Below, in pieces: positions 19,208-26,606 of a stretch of DNA of 53,422 nucleotides. Under the pieces are notes generated by a model. It was not told where the DNA came from. It did no database searches and saw only the letters and a list, made by a program, of their open reading frames with translations. Location: NCBI GenBank assembly GCA_903789595.1, contig CAIFEZ010000007.1, forward strand, positions 1 through 53,422, in the 5' to 3' direction. Source of the DNA: an uncultured eubacterium 1-6 (lineage in GTDB: Bacteria; Bacillota; Clostridia; Lachnospirales; Lachnospiraceae). Position 1 is the stretch's first letter. Every line of letters begins with the position of its first letter. Made by a program: the position numbers and the translations under genes.

Positions 19208-20344
19208 TTACTGTGCGGCAAGGGATGCCTGCCTCCGGTAGTCTCTGGGCGCCATGTGGTATTTGGCCTGGAAGGCGCGGTTAAAGGTTGCCTGGCTCTG
19301 GAAGCCGCAGTCGAGGTAGATGTCTGTGACGGACCGGTCGCTGTCGGCGAGAAGCGCGGAAGCATGCTGGAGCCGGACATCATTGAGATAGTGATTGAAG
19401 TTCTGATGAAACACGCCGGAGAAGACCCGGGACAGGGCGAACTGGCTGATTCCGAGTGCCTGCGACATCGTGGTCAGGGAGATGTCCTCGCGGTAATGAG
19501 CGGAGATATACACCGCCGTCTGGTAGACGATGTCGTGATCCTTCAGATCTGTTCGCTTCTGGAGCTTCAGAAGCGGGAGACAGCTGGCGAGAATGATTTG
19601 CGTGAAGGAGTGGTTCAGCGTGTTGAGGCAGGCTGCGGTCAGCTGTTCGGACAGTCGGGAAGACCGGGCGTCTTTTTCCGGCTTCACGGCTCCCTTGATA
19701 GAGTCGTGTGTGTGCGTGGCGTGATTCGGCCCGGAAGTGACAGCTGCGCTTCGTATCGCGGCACGATCGTTTGAGGCGTCAGGGCGGGAAGAGCGCTGTT
19801 GTGAGGATGCCTTTCTGTTCTGTGCTGCGGGTGGTGCTGCTGACACGCCGGGAAAAGCGGCCATGTCTGCCGCCTCTGAGAGGCCGGAAAGATCCTGCGG
19901 CGGAAGCTCCGGCACATTTTTGTTTCCATGTGTCGGGTTCAGAAAATCAGGAGAGGAATACAGGTGTTCCTGGTTGATTTCCATCAGGTTTTTCAGTGCG
20001 TAGATGACATTCGGAGGCACCTGCTCCTTTGAAATCACCGGATTCTTAGGCTCATAATTCCGGAAAAAGTCGGCATAGATCCCGAAATAGGCCGGAGACG
20101 CCAGAAGTGTGACGTGCCGGTTTGTGCCCGGTACAAAGACCTGATAGTGATGGATGAGATTGGGAAAGATCACGCCGAGATCGCCCGGATGCATCTCGAA
20201 CAGGTCGATTCCGGTTCCGGCCACCAGGGTGCCGTCCGTCACCAGAATGATTTCGATGGACTGGTGCAGATGGGGCGGAATATGAATGGAGTTCTGTTTC
20301 ACGATCTGCAGATGATCGGCGCTTTCTTCATAAATCGGTATCAC
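19208..20344 (-). CDS. AraC-family regulator with long low-complexity linker
   Basis: 378 residues from the GTG at 20344, chosen because AAGGAGG lies just upstream; the longer frame adds only hydrophobic filler. The N-terminal cupin sensor has HIPPHLHQSIEIILVTDG and MHPGDLGVIFPN. The C-terminal double helix-turn-helix has DISLTTMSQALGISQFALSR and SVTDIYLDCGFQSQATFNRAF. Between them is an unusual roughly 100-residue linker rich in Ser, Ala, Pro, Arg and Asp, where normal relatives have a short hinge. It probably binds a small sugar-like ligand and regulates the divergent gene at 20481. The amylase downstream of that gene is a possible second target. Confidence 0.88.
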   Translation of the reverse strand: MIPIYEESADHLQIVKQNSIHIPPHLHQSIEIILVTDGTLVAGTGIDLFEMHPGDLGVIFPNLIHHYQVFVPGTNRHVTLLASPAYFGIYADFFRNYEPKNPVISKEQVPPNVIYALKNLMEINQEHLYSSPDFLNPTHGNKNVPELPPQDLSGLSEAADMAAFPGVSAAPPAAQNRKASSQQRSSRPDASNDRAAIRSAAVTSGPNHATHTHDSIKGAVKPEKDARSSRLSEQLTAACLNTLNHSFTQIILASCLPLLKLQKRTDLKDHDIVYQTAVYISAHYREDISLTTMSQALGISQFALSRVFSGVFHQNFNHYLNDVRLQHASALLADSDRSVTDIYLDCGFQSQATFNRAFQAKYHMAPRDYRRQASLAAQ

Positions 20345-20395
20345 GGCGGTTCCTCCTTGCAAGATTTGATTGGTTTTTGTGGCCTTTTGAAGCGA

Positions 20396-20424
20396 AGTAT
20401 AGCAGAATATGAGGTATTTTACAA
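20396..20424 (-). promoter_or_regulatory. Promoter of the AraC gene (minus strand)
   Basis: Read on the minus strand: TTGTAA, 17 bp, TATACT, with a TG one base before the -10. The -35 box directly abuts the -35 box of the divergent plus-strand promoter. Confidence 0.7.
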
Positions 20425-20454
20425 TTGCAGCAGGGAAGTACAGAAGAATATAAA
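20425..20454 (+). promoter_or_regulatory. Promoter of the 62-aa protein gene
   Basis: TTGCAG, 18 bp, TATAAA, back-to-back with the AraC promoter, so one regulator binding here could control both directions. Confidence 0.6.
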
Positions 20455-20480
20455 TAAATATGAAAGAGAGGATATAGATT

Positions 20481-20669
20481 ATGATGAACGCAAATACAAA
20501 TACAACTACAAAGAACAATGCAATGGGAAAGAATACTGCAAGAGTATACAATGGAAGAAACACAAAGGCTTCTCTGAAGGAGCGCATTCGTGCATACTTT
20601 GAAGAGGTTGTTGAATTCTACGGAGATATCGCAAGAAGAAGCGGATATCGTGCTCCGATGGGCTTCTGA
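20481..20669 (+). CDS. Small protein of unknown function, 62 residues
   Basis: Not recognised. The first 20 residues are Asn/Thr-rich (MMNANTNTTTKNN), followed by a basic helical part (KASLKERIRAYFEEVVEFYGDIARRSGYR). No membrane helix or cysteine. It has its own promoter, a ribosome site (AGAGAGGA, 8 bases before ATG) and a terminator at 20799, so it is more credible than a chance ORF. Divergent position next to the AraC regulator suggests it belongs to that regulon; no function is claimed. Confidence 0.6.
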   Translation: MMNANTNTTTKNNAMGKNTARVYNGRNTKASLKERIRAYFEEVVEFYGDIARRSGYRAPMGF

Positions 20670-20798
20670 TGGAAACGGGTGGCCGGACAGCAGAGGCTCC
20701 GGCGGGCATGTCGTTGAGCTTCGGCGCAGAATCAGAGGACAGATTTCACAGAGCAGGTATCTTCTCCGGAGAAAAAACCGGAGAGCGGAAACGAAAGG

Positions 20799-20850
20799 GC
20801 AGAAAACGGATGGATCTCAGGAACGAGAACGCCGGTTTTCTGCTTTTTTT
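20799..20850 (+). terminator. Terminator after the 62-aa protein gene
   Basis: GCAGAAAAC pairs with GTTTTCTGC across a 27-base loop, followed by seven T residues. A separate TCTCCGG/CCGGAGA hairpin lies just upstream (20763-20783). Confidence 0.75.
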
Positions 20851-20891
20851 GTTTGGCTCGTTGTCTGATGCCACACTGTATGGATGAAATC

Positions 20892-20900
20892 TGGTATAAT
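20892..20900 (+). promoter_or_regulatory. Extended -10 promoter candidate for the amylase gene
   Basis: TG, one base, then perfect TATAAT. No good -35 box, as expected for an extended -10 or activator-dependent promoter. The 230-bp leader is filled by the repeats that follow. Confidence 0.5.
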
Positions 20901-20907
20901 GGATCAG

Positions 20908-21090
20908 GCTGTATCATTATCGAAAAATGGATCTGGATAGTTTCGATATGACACGAAATGCATGTGAAAATTTTTAATATACTAATGAATGCATCTGGAT
21001 GCTTTTAATATATCACAAAATGGAACAGGATGGTTTCGATAAATCACGAAATGCGTTTGGACGTATTCCATATGATACATGAATGTCTTT
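20908..21090 (+). repeat. Six degenerate 31-33-bp tandem repeats in the amylase leader
   Basis: Units with the approximate pattern ATATCACGAAATG, GATCTGGAT and GGTTTCGAT recur six times with strong decay. The last unit reaches the region just before the amylase start. There is no ORF of note. This accounts for the gap between the small gene and the amylase. Confidence 0.7.
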
Positions 21091-21133
21091 CAAGGTAATG
21101 AAAGAAAATATACAGGAAAAGGGGAAATGCATC

Positions 21134-22852
21134 ATGGCATGGTATGAGGAAGCTGTTTTTTACCATATTTATCCTTTGGGACTTACCGGCGCGCCGAAGC
21201 AGAATGACTACGGCGAACCGGTGCATCGCATGAAGAAGCTGATTCCGTGGATCGATCATATCAGGGAGATCGGGTGCAATGCGCTGTATATCGGACCGCT
21301 TTTTGAATCCGCGAGTCACGGATATGACACCACCGATTACCGGAAGCTGGACAGCAGACTGGGAGACAACGAGGATCTGAAGGATTTCGTGGCAAAGTGC
21401 CACGAGGCAGGGATCCGGGTGATTTTCGACGGGGTTTTCAACCATACGGGAAGAGATTTTTTCGCGTTCCGGGATCTTCAGAAAAACCGCGAGAGCTCGC
21501 CATACCGTGACTGGTACTGCAATGTGAATTTCGGCGGGAACAACGAGTACAATGACGGTTTTTCCTATGAGAACTGGGGCGGGTATAATCTGCTGGTTAA
21601 GCTGAACCAGAGAAATCCGGAGGTCCAGAATTACATCTGTGACACGATCCGGTTCTGGGTGAAGGAGTTTGATGTGGACGGCATCCGGCTGGATGCGGCG
21701 GATGTTCTGGACTTTGATTTTATGAAGTGTCTGCGCAGGACCGCCAATGAGGTGAAGAAGGATTTCTGGCTGATGGGCGAGGTCATTCACGGCGACTACA
21801 TCCGGTGGTCCAATCCGGAAATGCTTCACGCCGTAACGAACTACAATTTGCACAAGGCGCTTTATTCCGGGCACAATGAGCACAACTATTTTGAGATCGC
21901 GCACACGGTTCGCAGGCTGTACGAGATGGGCGGCAACCGCCCTGACGGGCTCGGCCTTTATAATTTTGTGGACAACCACGATGTGGAGCGGATCTATACC
22001 AGGCTGAACAACAAGGCGCATATGTTCCCGGTACATGTCCTGCTTTATACACTCCCGGGTGTGCCGTCTATCTATTATGGATCGGAGTTCGGCATAGAGG
22101 GCCGTAAGGAGTGGGGAAGTGACGCTTCGCTTCGCCCGGAGCTGAATCTCGACGATTACCGAGGCGCGGTCAGAACCAACCCGATCACGAGAGAGATCGC
22201 CGCGCTCGGGCGGATCCGGCAGTCGGAGAAGGCGCTTTCCTACGGCGCGTATAAGGAGCTTCTTCTCACGAACCGGCAGTACGCGTTTGCCAGAGAGTGG
22301 AATGGAGAGAACATTCTTGTAACGGTCAATAACGATGATGGCGATTTCACTATGACGGTGTCCGCCGAGGGCGGGAAACAATTCGTCGGAGGCCTCAGCG
22401 GGACAAAGGCAGCTGCGCAGAACGGACAGCTGACGGTCACGGTTAAGGCAAATTCCGGCGAGATCTGGATTCCCGTCGCGGAAGGGAAAACGCTGCCGGA
22501 GAACATGGAGGACAGTGCGCCTGTTTCTTGTGAAAAGGAATCTGAGAAGAAACATGTGGAGCGGACTGCGCGGGAGGATCGAACCGGAGATGCGGGGCAG
22601 ACTGCGTCGATTGATTCTGCGGCACAGCAGGCGGATAAGCGGGAGCCGGAGGAGAGCCTTGAGGAGAAGACTGGAAGGTTGCTCAGAGAGGCGACCGGGA
22701 AAACATATGAGGAGATGACGGTCGAGGAGCTGCAGGCGGCGATTCTGGCAAAGCTTGCTGCAAACGGTCCTGTCACGGATCAGATGAAGCGCGACGTCTC
22801 GGAAAACATCTGGCATGATTCTCTGGTGAACTGGGTGAAGAGCTTCCGATAA
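21134..22852 (+). CDS. Cytosolic GH13 alpha-amylase-like enzyme
   Basis: 572 residues from the ATG at 21134; AAGGGG lies upstream, and an earlier in-frame ATG at 21083 lies in repeat DNA. No signal peptide. The GH13 barrel has all conserved regions: DGVFNHTG, DGIRLDAADV (nucleophile Asp), GEVIHGDY (acid/base Glu) and NFVDNHDVE (transition-state Asp). It probably cleaves alpha-1,4 glucan or maltodextrin inside the cell. After the C-terminal beta domain (to about residue 455) there is an unusual charged tail of about 115 residues, rich in Glu, Lys, Arg and Ala. It includes a helical stretch (EEMTVEELQAAILAKL) not seen in standard family members. The substrate cannot be fixed from sequence. Confidence 0.88.
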   Translation: MAWYEEAVFYHIYPLGLTGAPKQNDYGEPVHRMKKLIPWIDHIREIGCNALYIGPLFESASHGYDTTDYRKLDSRLGDNEDLKDFVAKCHEAGIRVIFDGVFNHTGRDFFAFRDLQKNRESSPYRDWYCNVNFGGNNEYNDGFSYENWGGYNLLVKLNQRNPEVQNYICDTIRFWVKEFDVDGIRLDAADVLDFDFMKCLRRTANEVKKDFWLMGEVIHGDYIRWSNPEMLHAVTNYNLHKALYSGHNEHNYFEIAHTVRRLYEMGGNRPDGLGLYNFVDNHDVERIYTRLNNKAHMFPVHVLLYTLPGVPSIYYGSEFGIEGRKEWGSDASLRPELNLDDYRGAVRTNPITREIAALGRIRQSEKALSYGAYKELLLTNRQYAFAREWNGENILVTVNNDDGDFTMTVSAEGGKQFVGGLSGTKAAAQNGQLTVTVKANSGEIWIPVAEGKTLPENMEDSAPVSCEKESEKKHVERTAREDRTGDAGQTASIDSAAQQADKREPEESLEEKTGRLLREATGKTYEEMTVEELQAAILAKLAANGPVTDQMKRDVSENIWHDSLVNWVKSFR

Positions 22853-22955
22853 AAAAGATATGAGAGGCCAGGCTGCTAAGAAAGATATAAGATGACAAGC
22901 TGCCAAGAAGCATGAGATGGCAGGCTGCCAAGAAACATATGAGATGCTGGCTGGC
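22851..22955 (+). repeat. Four 25-27-bp tandem repeats right after the amylase stop
   Basis: Units of the type AAGAAAGATATGAGATG...GGCTGCC start at 22851, 22878, 22905 and 22930. The first begins within the TAA stop codon itself. Confidence 0.8.
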
Positions 22956-22994
22956 TGGTGCGTCAGATGGTGCGTCAGCCTGCTTCGAGAAGGC

Positions 22995-23023
22995 AAAAAT
23001 CCGGCCGACAGGCCGGATTTTTT
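22995..23023 (+). terminator. Terminator of the amylase gene
   Basis: A perfect 12-bp stem (AAAAATCCGGCC with GGCCGGATTTTT), loop GACA, with the T run inside and after the arm. The A-tract on the other side makes it potentially bidirectional. Confidence 0.9.
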
Positions 23024-23037
23024 GCTGTGGGAAAGTT

Positions 23038-23434
23038 TACCATCAAGATTTCATTTCCGGCAGAGGGATGGTAGATCGGAGGGACAAGTACCATCTGAAA
23101 TGGCAACGGGTGGTGTAGATGGTAATTGTCTGGAGAGGTTACCATCAAGATCTCATTTCCGGCAGAAGGATGGTAAGAGTGGAGGTGGAAGTACCATCGG
23201 AACCGGCAGCTGGAAGGATAAGATGGTAATTGTCTGGAGAGTTTACCATCAAGATTTCATTTCCGGCAGAGGGATGGTAAAAGCGGAGGGACAAGTACCA
23301 TCAGTAGCGGCAGCGGGAAGCCATGATGGTAATTGTCTGGAGACGTTACCATCAAGATTACATTTCTGGCAGCGGGATGGTAAGAGCGGAGGGACAAGTA
23401 CCATTAGAAATGGAAGCAAGAAGCCTGGATGGTA
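23038..23434. repeat. Palindrome array 1: eight TACCATC/GATGGTA units
   Basis: Eight units, each TACCATC, 22 bp (one has 23), GATGGTA. TACCATC starts are at 23038, 23089, 23140, 23192, 23244, 23296, 23347 and 23399 (the last reads TACCATT). Spacers between units are 15 or 16 bp. The steps are 51 or 52 bp throughout. Interiors alternate: odd units share AAGATTTCATTTCCGGCAG-type DNA and even units vary. Spacers alternate too (CGGAGGGACAAG and ATTGTCTGGAGAG types), giving a super-unit of about 103 bp repeated four times. Every 7-mer can pair with either neighbour, so two alternative fold registers exist. It lies between the amylase terminator and the P-type ATPase promoter and codes for no credible protein. 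Confidence 0.95.
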
Positions 23435-23452
23435 AATAAGCTTCCCGTAGCA

Positions 23453-23481
23453 TTGACAAACACAGGATCAGGGTGTATTTT
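23453..23481 (+). promoter_or_regulatory. Promoter of the metal ATPase gene
   Basis: TTGACA, 17 bp, TATTTT, located just before the SmtB-type operator. Confidence 0.65.
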
Positions 23482-23488
23482 TAAATTA

Positions 23489-23510
23489 CATATGAACAAA
23501 TGAGCATATG
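23489..23510 (+). promoter_or_regulatory. Candidate SmtB/ArsR-type operator
   Basis: Imperfect inverted repeat: CATATGAACA, two bases (AA), then TGAGCATATG; 8 of 10 positions are symmetric. The arms resemble the ATATGAACA-type half sites known for SmtB, CzrA and NmtR. It covers the expected transcription start of the ATPase gene, so a bound repressor would block initiation and metal would release it. Confidence 0.6.
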
Positions 23511-23596
23511 TTTAATGAATCAAGAGATTGATTCTTCTTATGATAGCAGCGTTTAACATTGTAAGAGGAAGAATTCAAAATTGCCAGGGGGTGCCT

Positions 23597-26125
23597 ATGA
23601 GCGACATGGACGACATCAGGAAGAAGGGTGCGGAGCTGATTCGTGACGCGGAGGAAGCGTCAAAGGAGGTGCAGGCCGCGGAGAGGGAGCAGAAGGAGAG
23701 AGAGGAACGTCTTGCGGAAGCGCGGGCGGAGGCTCTGAAGAATTCTGAGACCAGGAAATTCGACGCGGCGCGGTTGTTCCGTGAGGAAGAAGCCCGGAGA
23801 CGGGAGCACGCTAGACAGGAACAGACAGAACAGTTGCAGCCGGGGCAGAAGCAGTTTGCGCAGGAAGCTTCCGAGCAGGGACGGTCAGAACAGTTGCAGC
23901 CGGAGCAGAAGGAATTTGCGCAGGAAGCTTCCGAGCAGGGACGGTCAGAACAGTTGCAGCCGGAGCAGGAGAAGTTTGCGCAGGAAGCTTCTGAACAGAA
24001 ACAGTCTGAATTGAAACGGCCCGAGTATCTGACACCCGGACAGGAGCATACAGAGGAGGGCGTAGAGGAAAGCGAAGAGGAAAGCGAAGAGGAAAGCGAA
24101 AAGGAAGGTGTAGAGGAAAGCAAAGAGAGAGGCGGAAAGAAAGGCGCAGAGAAAGGCGAAAAGGAAGGTGCAGAGGAAAGCGAAAAGGAAGGCGCAGAGG
24201 AAAGTGAAGAGGAAGAAGATGACGATGATGACGACGAGATGGAGCCGAAGCAGAAACTGATCCAGATTCTTGTCTCGACTGGGCTTCTGATCGGCGCGTA
24301 CCTGATTAACCGCGCGCTCCCGGGTCTGGAAATGTGGCAGCGGCTTCTGATCTATCTGGTGCCTTATCTGGCGGCGGGATTTGACGTTCTTCGTGAGGCC
24401 GGCGAAGGGATTGCTCACGGAGAAGTGTTTGACGAGTCATTTCTGATGAGCATAGCGACCATCGGAGCGCTGCTGATCGGGTTTGTACCGGGCGGTGAGG
24501 AGATGTTCCCGGAAGCGGTATTCGTGATGCTGTTTTTCCAGGTGGGAGAGCTGTTCGAGGGAATTGCCGAGGGCAACAGCAGGAGGGCAATATCCCAGCT
24601 GCTTGACATCCGTCCGGATACCGCGAACCTGGAGCGTGACGGCGAGGTGAAGGTGGTCAGCCCGGAGGAAGTGAAGGTCGGCGATATCCTTGTGGTGAAG
24701 CCGGGAGAGAAGGTTCCGATGGACGGCATCGTCGTGGAAGGAAATTCCAGTCTGGATACTGTGGCGCTCACCGGTGAGAGCGTGCCGAGAGACGTAAGAG
24801 AGGGCGACATGATTCTCTCCGGATGTGTGAACCAGAACGGACTTCTCCGGATGAAGGTGGAAAAGGAATTCGGGGAGTCGACGGCCTCGAAGATTCTGGA
24901 GCTTGTCGAAAATGCCGGAAGCAAAAAGTCGAGGAGCGAAAAGTTCATTTCAAAATTCGCGAAGGTCTACACGCCGATCGTTGTGGCAGCCGCGGCTGTT
25001 CTGGCATTCCTGCCGCCGCTTCTCTCAGGTGATTTTGTCGGAAATTTTGCCACCTGGCTGCTCCGGGCGCTGACCTTCCTGATCGTATCCTGCCCGTGCG
25101 CGCTGGTGGTTTCGGTGCCGCTCGCGTTTTTTGGAGGAATCGGTGCCGCGTCCAAGATCGGTGTCCTGATCAAGGGCTCCGGTTACATGGATGCTCTCTC
25201 CAGGGCGGATACGGTGGTGTTTGATAAGACAGGTACGCTGACAAAGGGTGTATTCGAGGTGACGACGCTCCATCCGGAGTGCATCGAAGCGAAGGAATTG
25301 CTCCATCTGGCGGCCCATGTAGAGAGATATTCGAACCATCCGATCGCTGTTTCCCTCAGACAGGCATTCGGAAAAGAGGATGACGGATGTGAGGTTGAGA
25401 ACGTGGAAGAAATCGCGGGTCATGGAATCCGCGCTGTCGTAAACGGAAAGACTGTGTGCGTCGGAAATCAGAAGATGATGGAGGACGTCGGCGCAAAGTG
25501 GAGGATCTGCGATGAGCCGGGCACGATCATTCATGTGGCCATTGAGGGAAAATATGTCGGACACATCCATATCAACGACGTTGAAAAACCGGATGCCGCT
25601 GAGGCGGTCGCTTCCCTGAAGGCAGCCGGAATCCGGAAGACGGTGATGCTCACGGGAGACCGAGAGAAGGTCGCGCAAAAGGTGGCCGCGGATCTGGGTC
25701 TGGACGAGTACCGGGCGGAGCTGCTTCCCGCGGACAAGGTATCCGAGGTGGAGAAGCTGATCGATCAGAAGCCGGATGGAACGTCTCTTGTGTTTGTCGG
25801 AGACGGAATCAATGATGCGCCTGTCCTTGCGCGGGCGGATGTCGGCATCGCCATGGGCGCGCTTGGATCGGACGCCGCGATTGAGGCGGCGGATGTCGTG
25901 CTGATGGATGACAAGCCTTCGAAGATCGAGAAGGCGGTCCGGATTTCCAGAAAAACGATCCGGGTTGCGAGACAGAATATCGTGCTGGCCATTGTGATCA
26001 AGGTGGCAATCCTTATTCTGGCTGCCGTCGGCCTTGCGCCGATGTGGCTTGCGGTATTCGGGGATACCGGCGTACTGCTGATCTGTGTTTTGAATTCGAC
26101 GAGAACACTGACTTACAAGGAGTGA
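23597..26125 (+). CDS. P1B-type zinc/cadmium-exporting ATPase with repeat-rich N-terminus
   Basis: 842 residues from the ATG at 23597 (AGGGGG upstream). Core motifs: actuator TGES, metal-site SCPCALV in the membrane, phosphorylation site DKTGTLTKG, HP motif SNHPIA, nucleotide motif GDGINDAP. This set marks a P1B-2-type pump for Zn, Cd or Pb efflux. The first roughly 215 residues are not the usual GMTCxxC metal-binding domain. They are a charged coiled region with three 20-residue repeats (LQPEQKEFAQEASEQ), then a Glu-rich stretch ending in EEEEDDDDDDE, which could bind cations loosely. The SmtB-type repressor gene follows, and an SmtB-like operator precedes it, which supports zinc or cadmium as substrate. 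Confidence 0.92.
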   Translation: MSDMDDIRKKGAELIRDAEEASKEVQAAEREQKEREERLAEARAEALKNSETRKFDAARLFREEEARRREHARQEQTEQLQPGQKQFAQEASEQGRSEQLQPEQKEFAQEASEQGRSEQLQPEQEKFAQEASEQKQSELKRPEYLTPGQEHTEEGVEESEEESEEESEKEGVEESKERGGKKGAEKGEKEGAEESEKEGAEESEEEEDDDDDDEMEPKQKLIQILVSTGLLIGAYLINRALPGLEMWQRLLIYLVPYLAAGFDVLREAGEGIAHGEVFDESFLMSIATIGALLIGFVPGGEEMFPEAVFVMLFFQVGELFEGIAEGNSRRAISQLLDIRPDTANLERDGEVKVVSPEEVKVGDILVVKPGEKVPMDGIVVEGNSSLDTVALTGESVPRDVREGDMILSGCVNQNGLLRMKVEKEFGESTASKILELVENAGSKKSRSEKFISKFAKVYTPIVVAAAAVLAFLPPLLSGDFVGNFATWLLRALTFLIVSCPCALVVSVPLAFFGGIGAASKIGVLIKGSGYMDALSRADTVVFDKTGTLTKGVFEVTTLHPECIEAKELLHLAAHVERYSNHPIAVSLRQAFGKEDDGCEVENVEEIAGHGIRAVVNGKTVCVGNQKMMEDVGAKWRICDEPGTIIHVAIEGKYVGHIHINDVEKPDAAEAVASLKAAGIRKTVMLTGDREKVAQKVAADLGLDEYRAELLPADKVSEVEKLIDQKPDGTSLVFVGDGINDAPVLARADVGIAMGALGSDAAIEAADVVLMDDKPSKIEKAVRISRKTIRVARQNIVLAIVIKVAILILAAVGLAPMWLAVFGDTGVLLICVLNSTRTLTYKE
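23828..24007 (+). repeat. Three in-frame 60-bp repeats in the ATPase gene
   Basis: Units at 23828, 23888 and 23948 encode EQLQPEQKEFAQEASEQGRS-type 20-mers and differ at only a few bases, so they are recent. Shorter Glu/Lys codon repeats follow (24050-24235). Confidence 0.9.
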
Positions 26126-26151
26126 GACGGCGGACGCGGCGCCGAGACGAT

Positions 26152-26263
26152 ATGATTTAAGAGAATGCGCGAAATGACAGATGATTTAAGAGAATGCGCA
26201 AAATGACAGATGATTTAAGAGAATGCGCAAAATGACAGATTAAGAGAATGCGCAAAATGACAG
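26152..26263 (+). repeat. Four 29-bp tandem repeats upstream of the repressor gene
   Basis: Units at 26152, 26181, 26210 (29 bp each) and 26239 (25 bp, internal deletion). Core: TTTAAGAGAATGCGCAAAA. They fill the gap between the ATPase stop and the ArsR start. Confidence 0.9.
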
Positions 26264-26285
26264 GAAGAGAGAAAAAGGATTCAAG

Positions 26286-26606
26286 ATGGAAGAATATACA
26301 GATCAGGAAAGAAAATGCGGTCTCCCTGATGAGGATGAGATGTTTGATCTGGCCGAGCTGTTCAAGGTTTTCGGCGATTCTACACGGATCAAAATTTTAT
26401 TTGCGCTCTTTGAGACGGAGCGGAGCGTCGGAGAAATTGCCGAGCTTCTGAATATGACACAGTCCGCGGTATCACATCAGCTGAAGATCCTGCGGCAGTC
26501 CAAGCTGGTAGAAGCAAGAAGAGACGGAAAGCAGATTTTTTATTCGCTTGCCGACGAGCATGTGCACACGATCATAAGGGTCGGAAGAGAGCATATCGAG
26601 GAGTAA
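26286..26606 (+). CDS. SmtB/ArsR-family zinc-responsive repressor
   Basis: 106 residues, a typical winged-helix ArsR/SmtB protein. The recognition helix region reads SVGEIAELLNMTQSAVSHQLKILR. The C-terminal alpha-5 segment is DEHVHTIIRVGREHIEE, giving D-x-H-x10-H-x2-E. That matches the alpha-5 zinc ligands of SmtB (Asp, His, His, Glu). No cysteine ELCVCDL-type alpha-3 site is present. Zinc is thus the best guess for the inducer. The ATG follows AAAAAGGA. It probably represses the ATPase through the 23489 operator, and itself if co-transcribed. Its last codons are duplicated downstream (26605-26689). Confidence 0.92.
   Translation: MEEYTDQERKCGLPDEDEMFDLAELFKVFGDSTRIKILFALFETERSVGEIAELLNMTQSAVSHQLKILRQSKLVEARRDGKQIFYSLADEHVHTIIRVGREHIEE

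Noticed and set aside
23038-23434. CRISPR array
   Set aside because: Repeat and spacer lengths look superficially CRISPR-like (29 and 22), but only the 7-bp arms are constant, interiors recur in alternating order, and no cas gene is present.
22917-23435. Long ORF across palindrome array 1
   Set aside because: The frame stays open only because of the repeats; no ribosome site, and it starts in post-stop repeat DNA and runs through a terminator.
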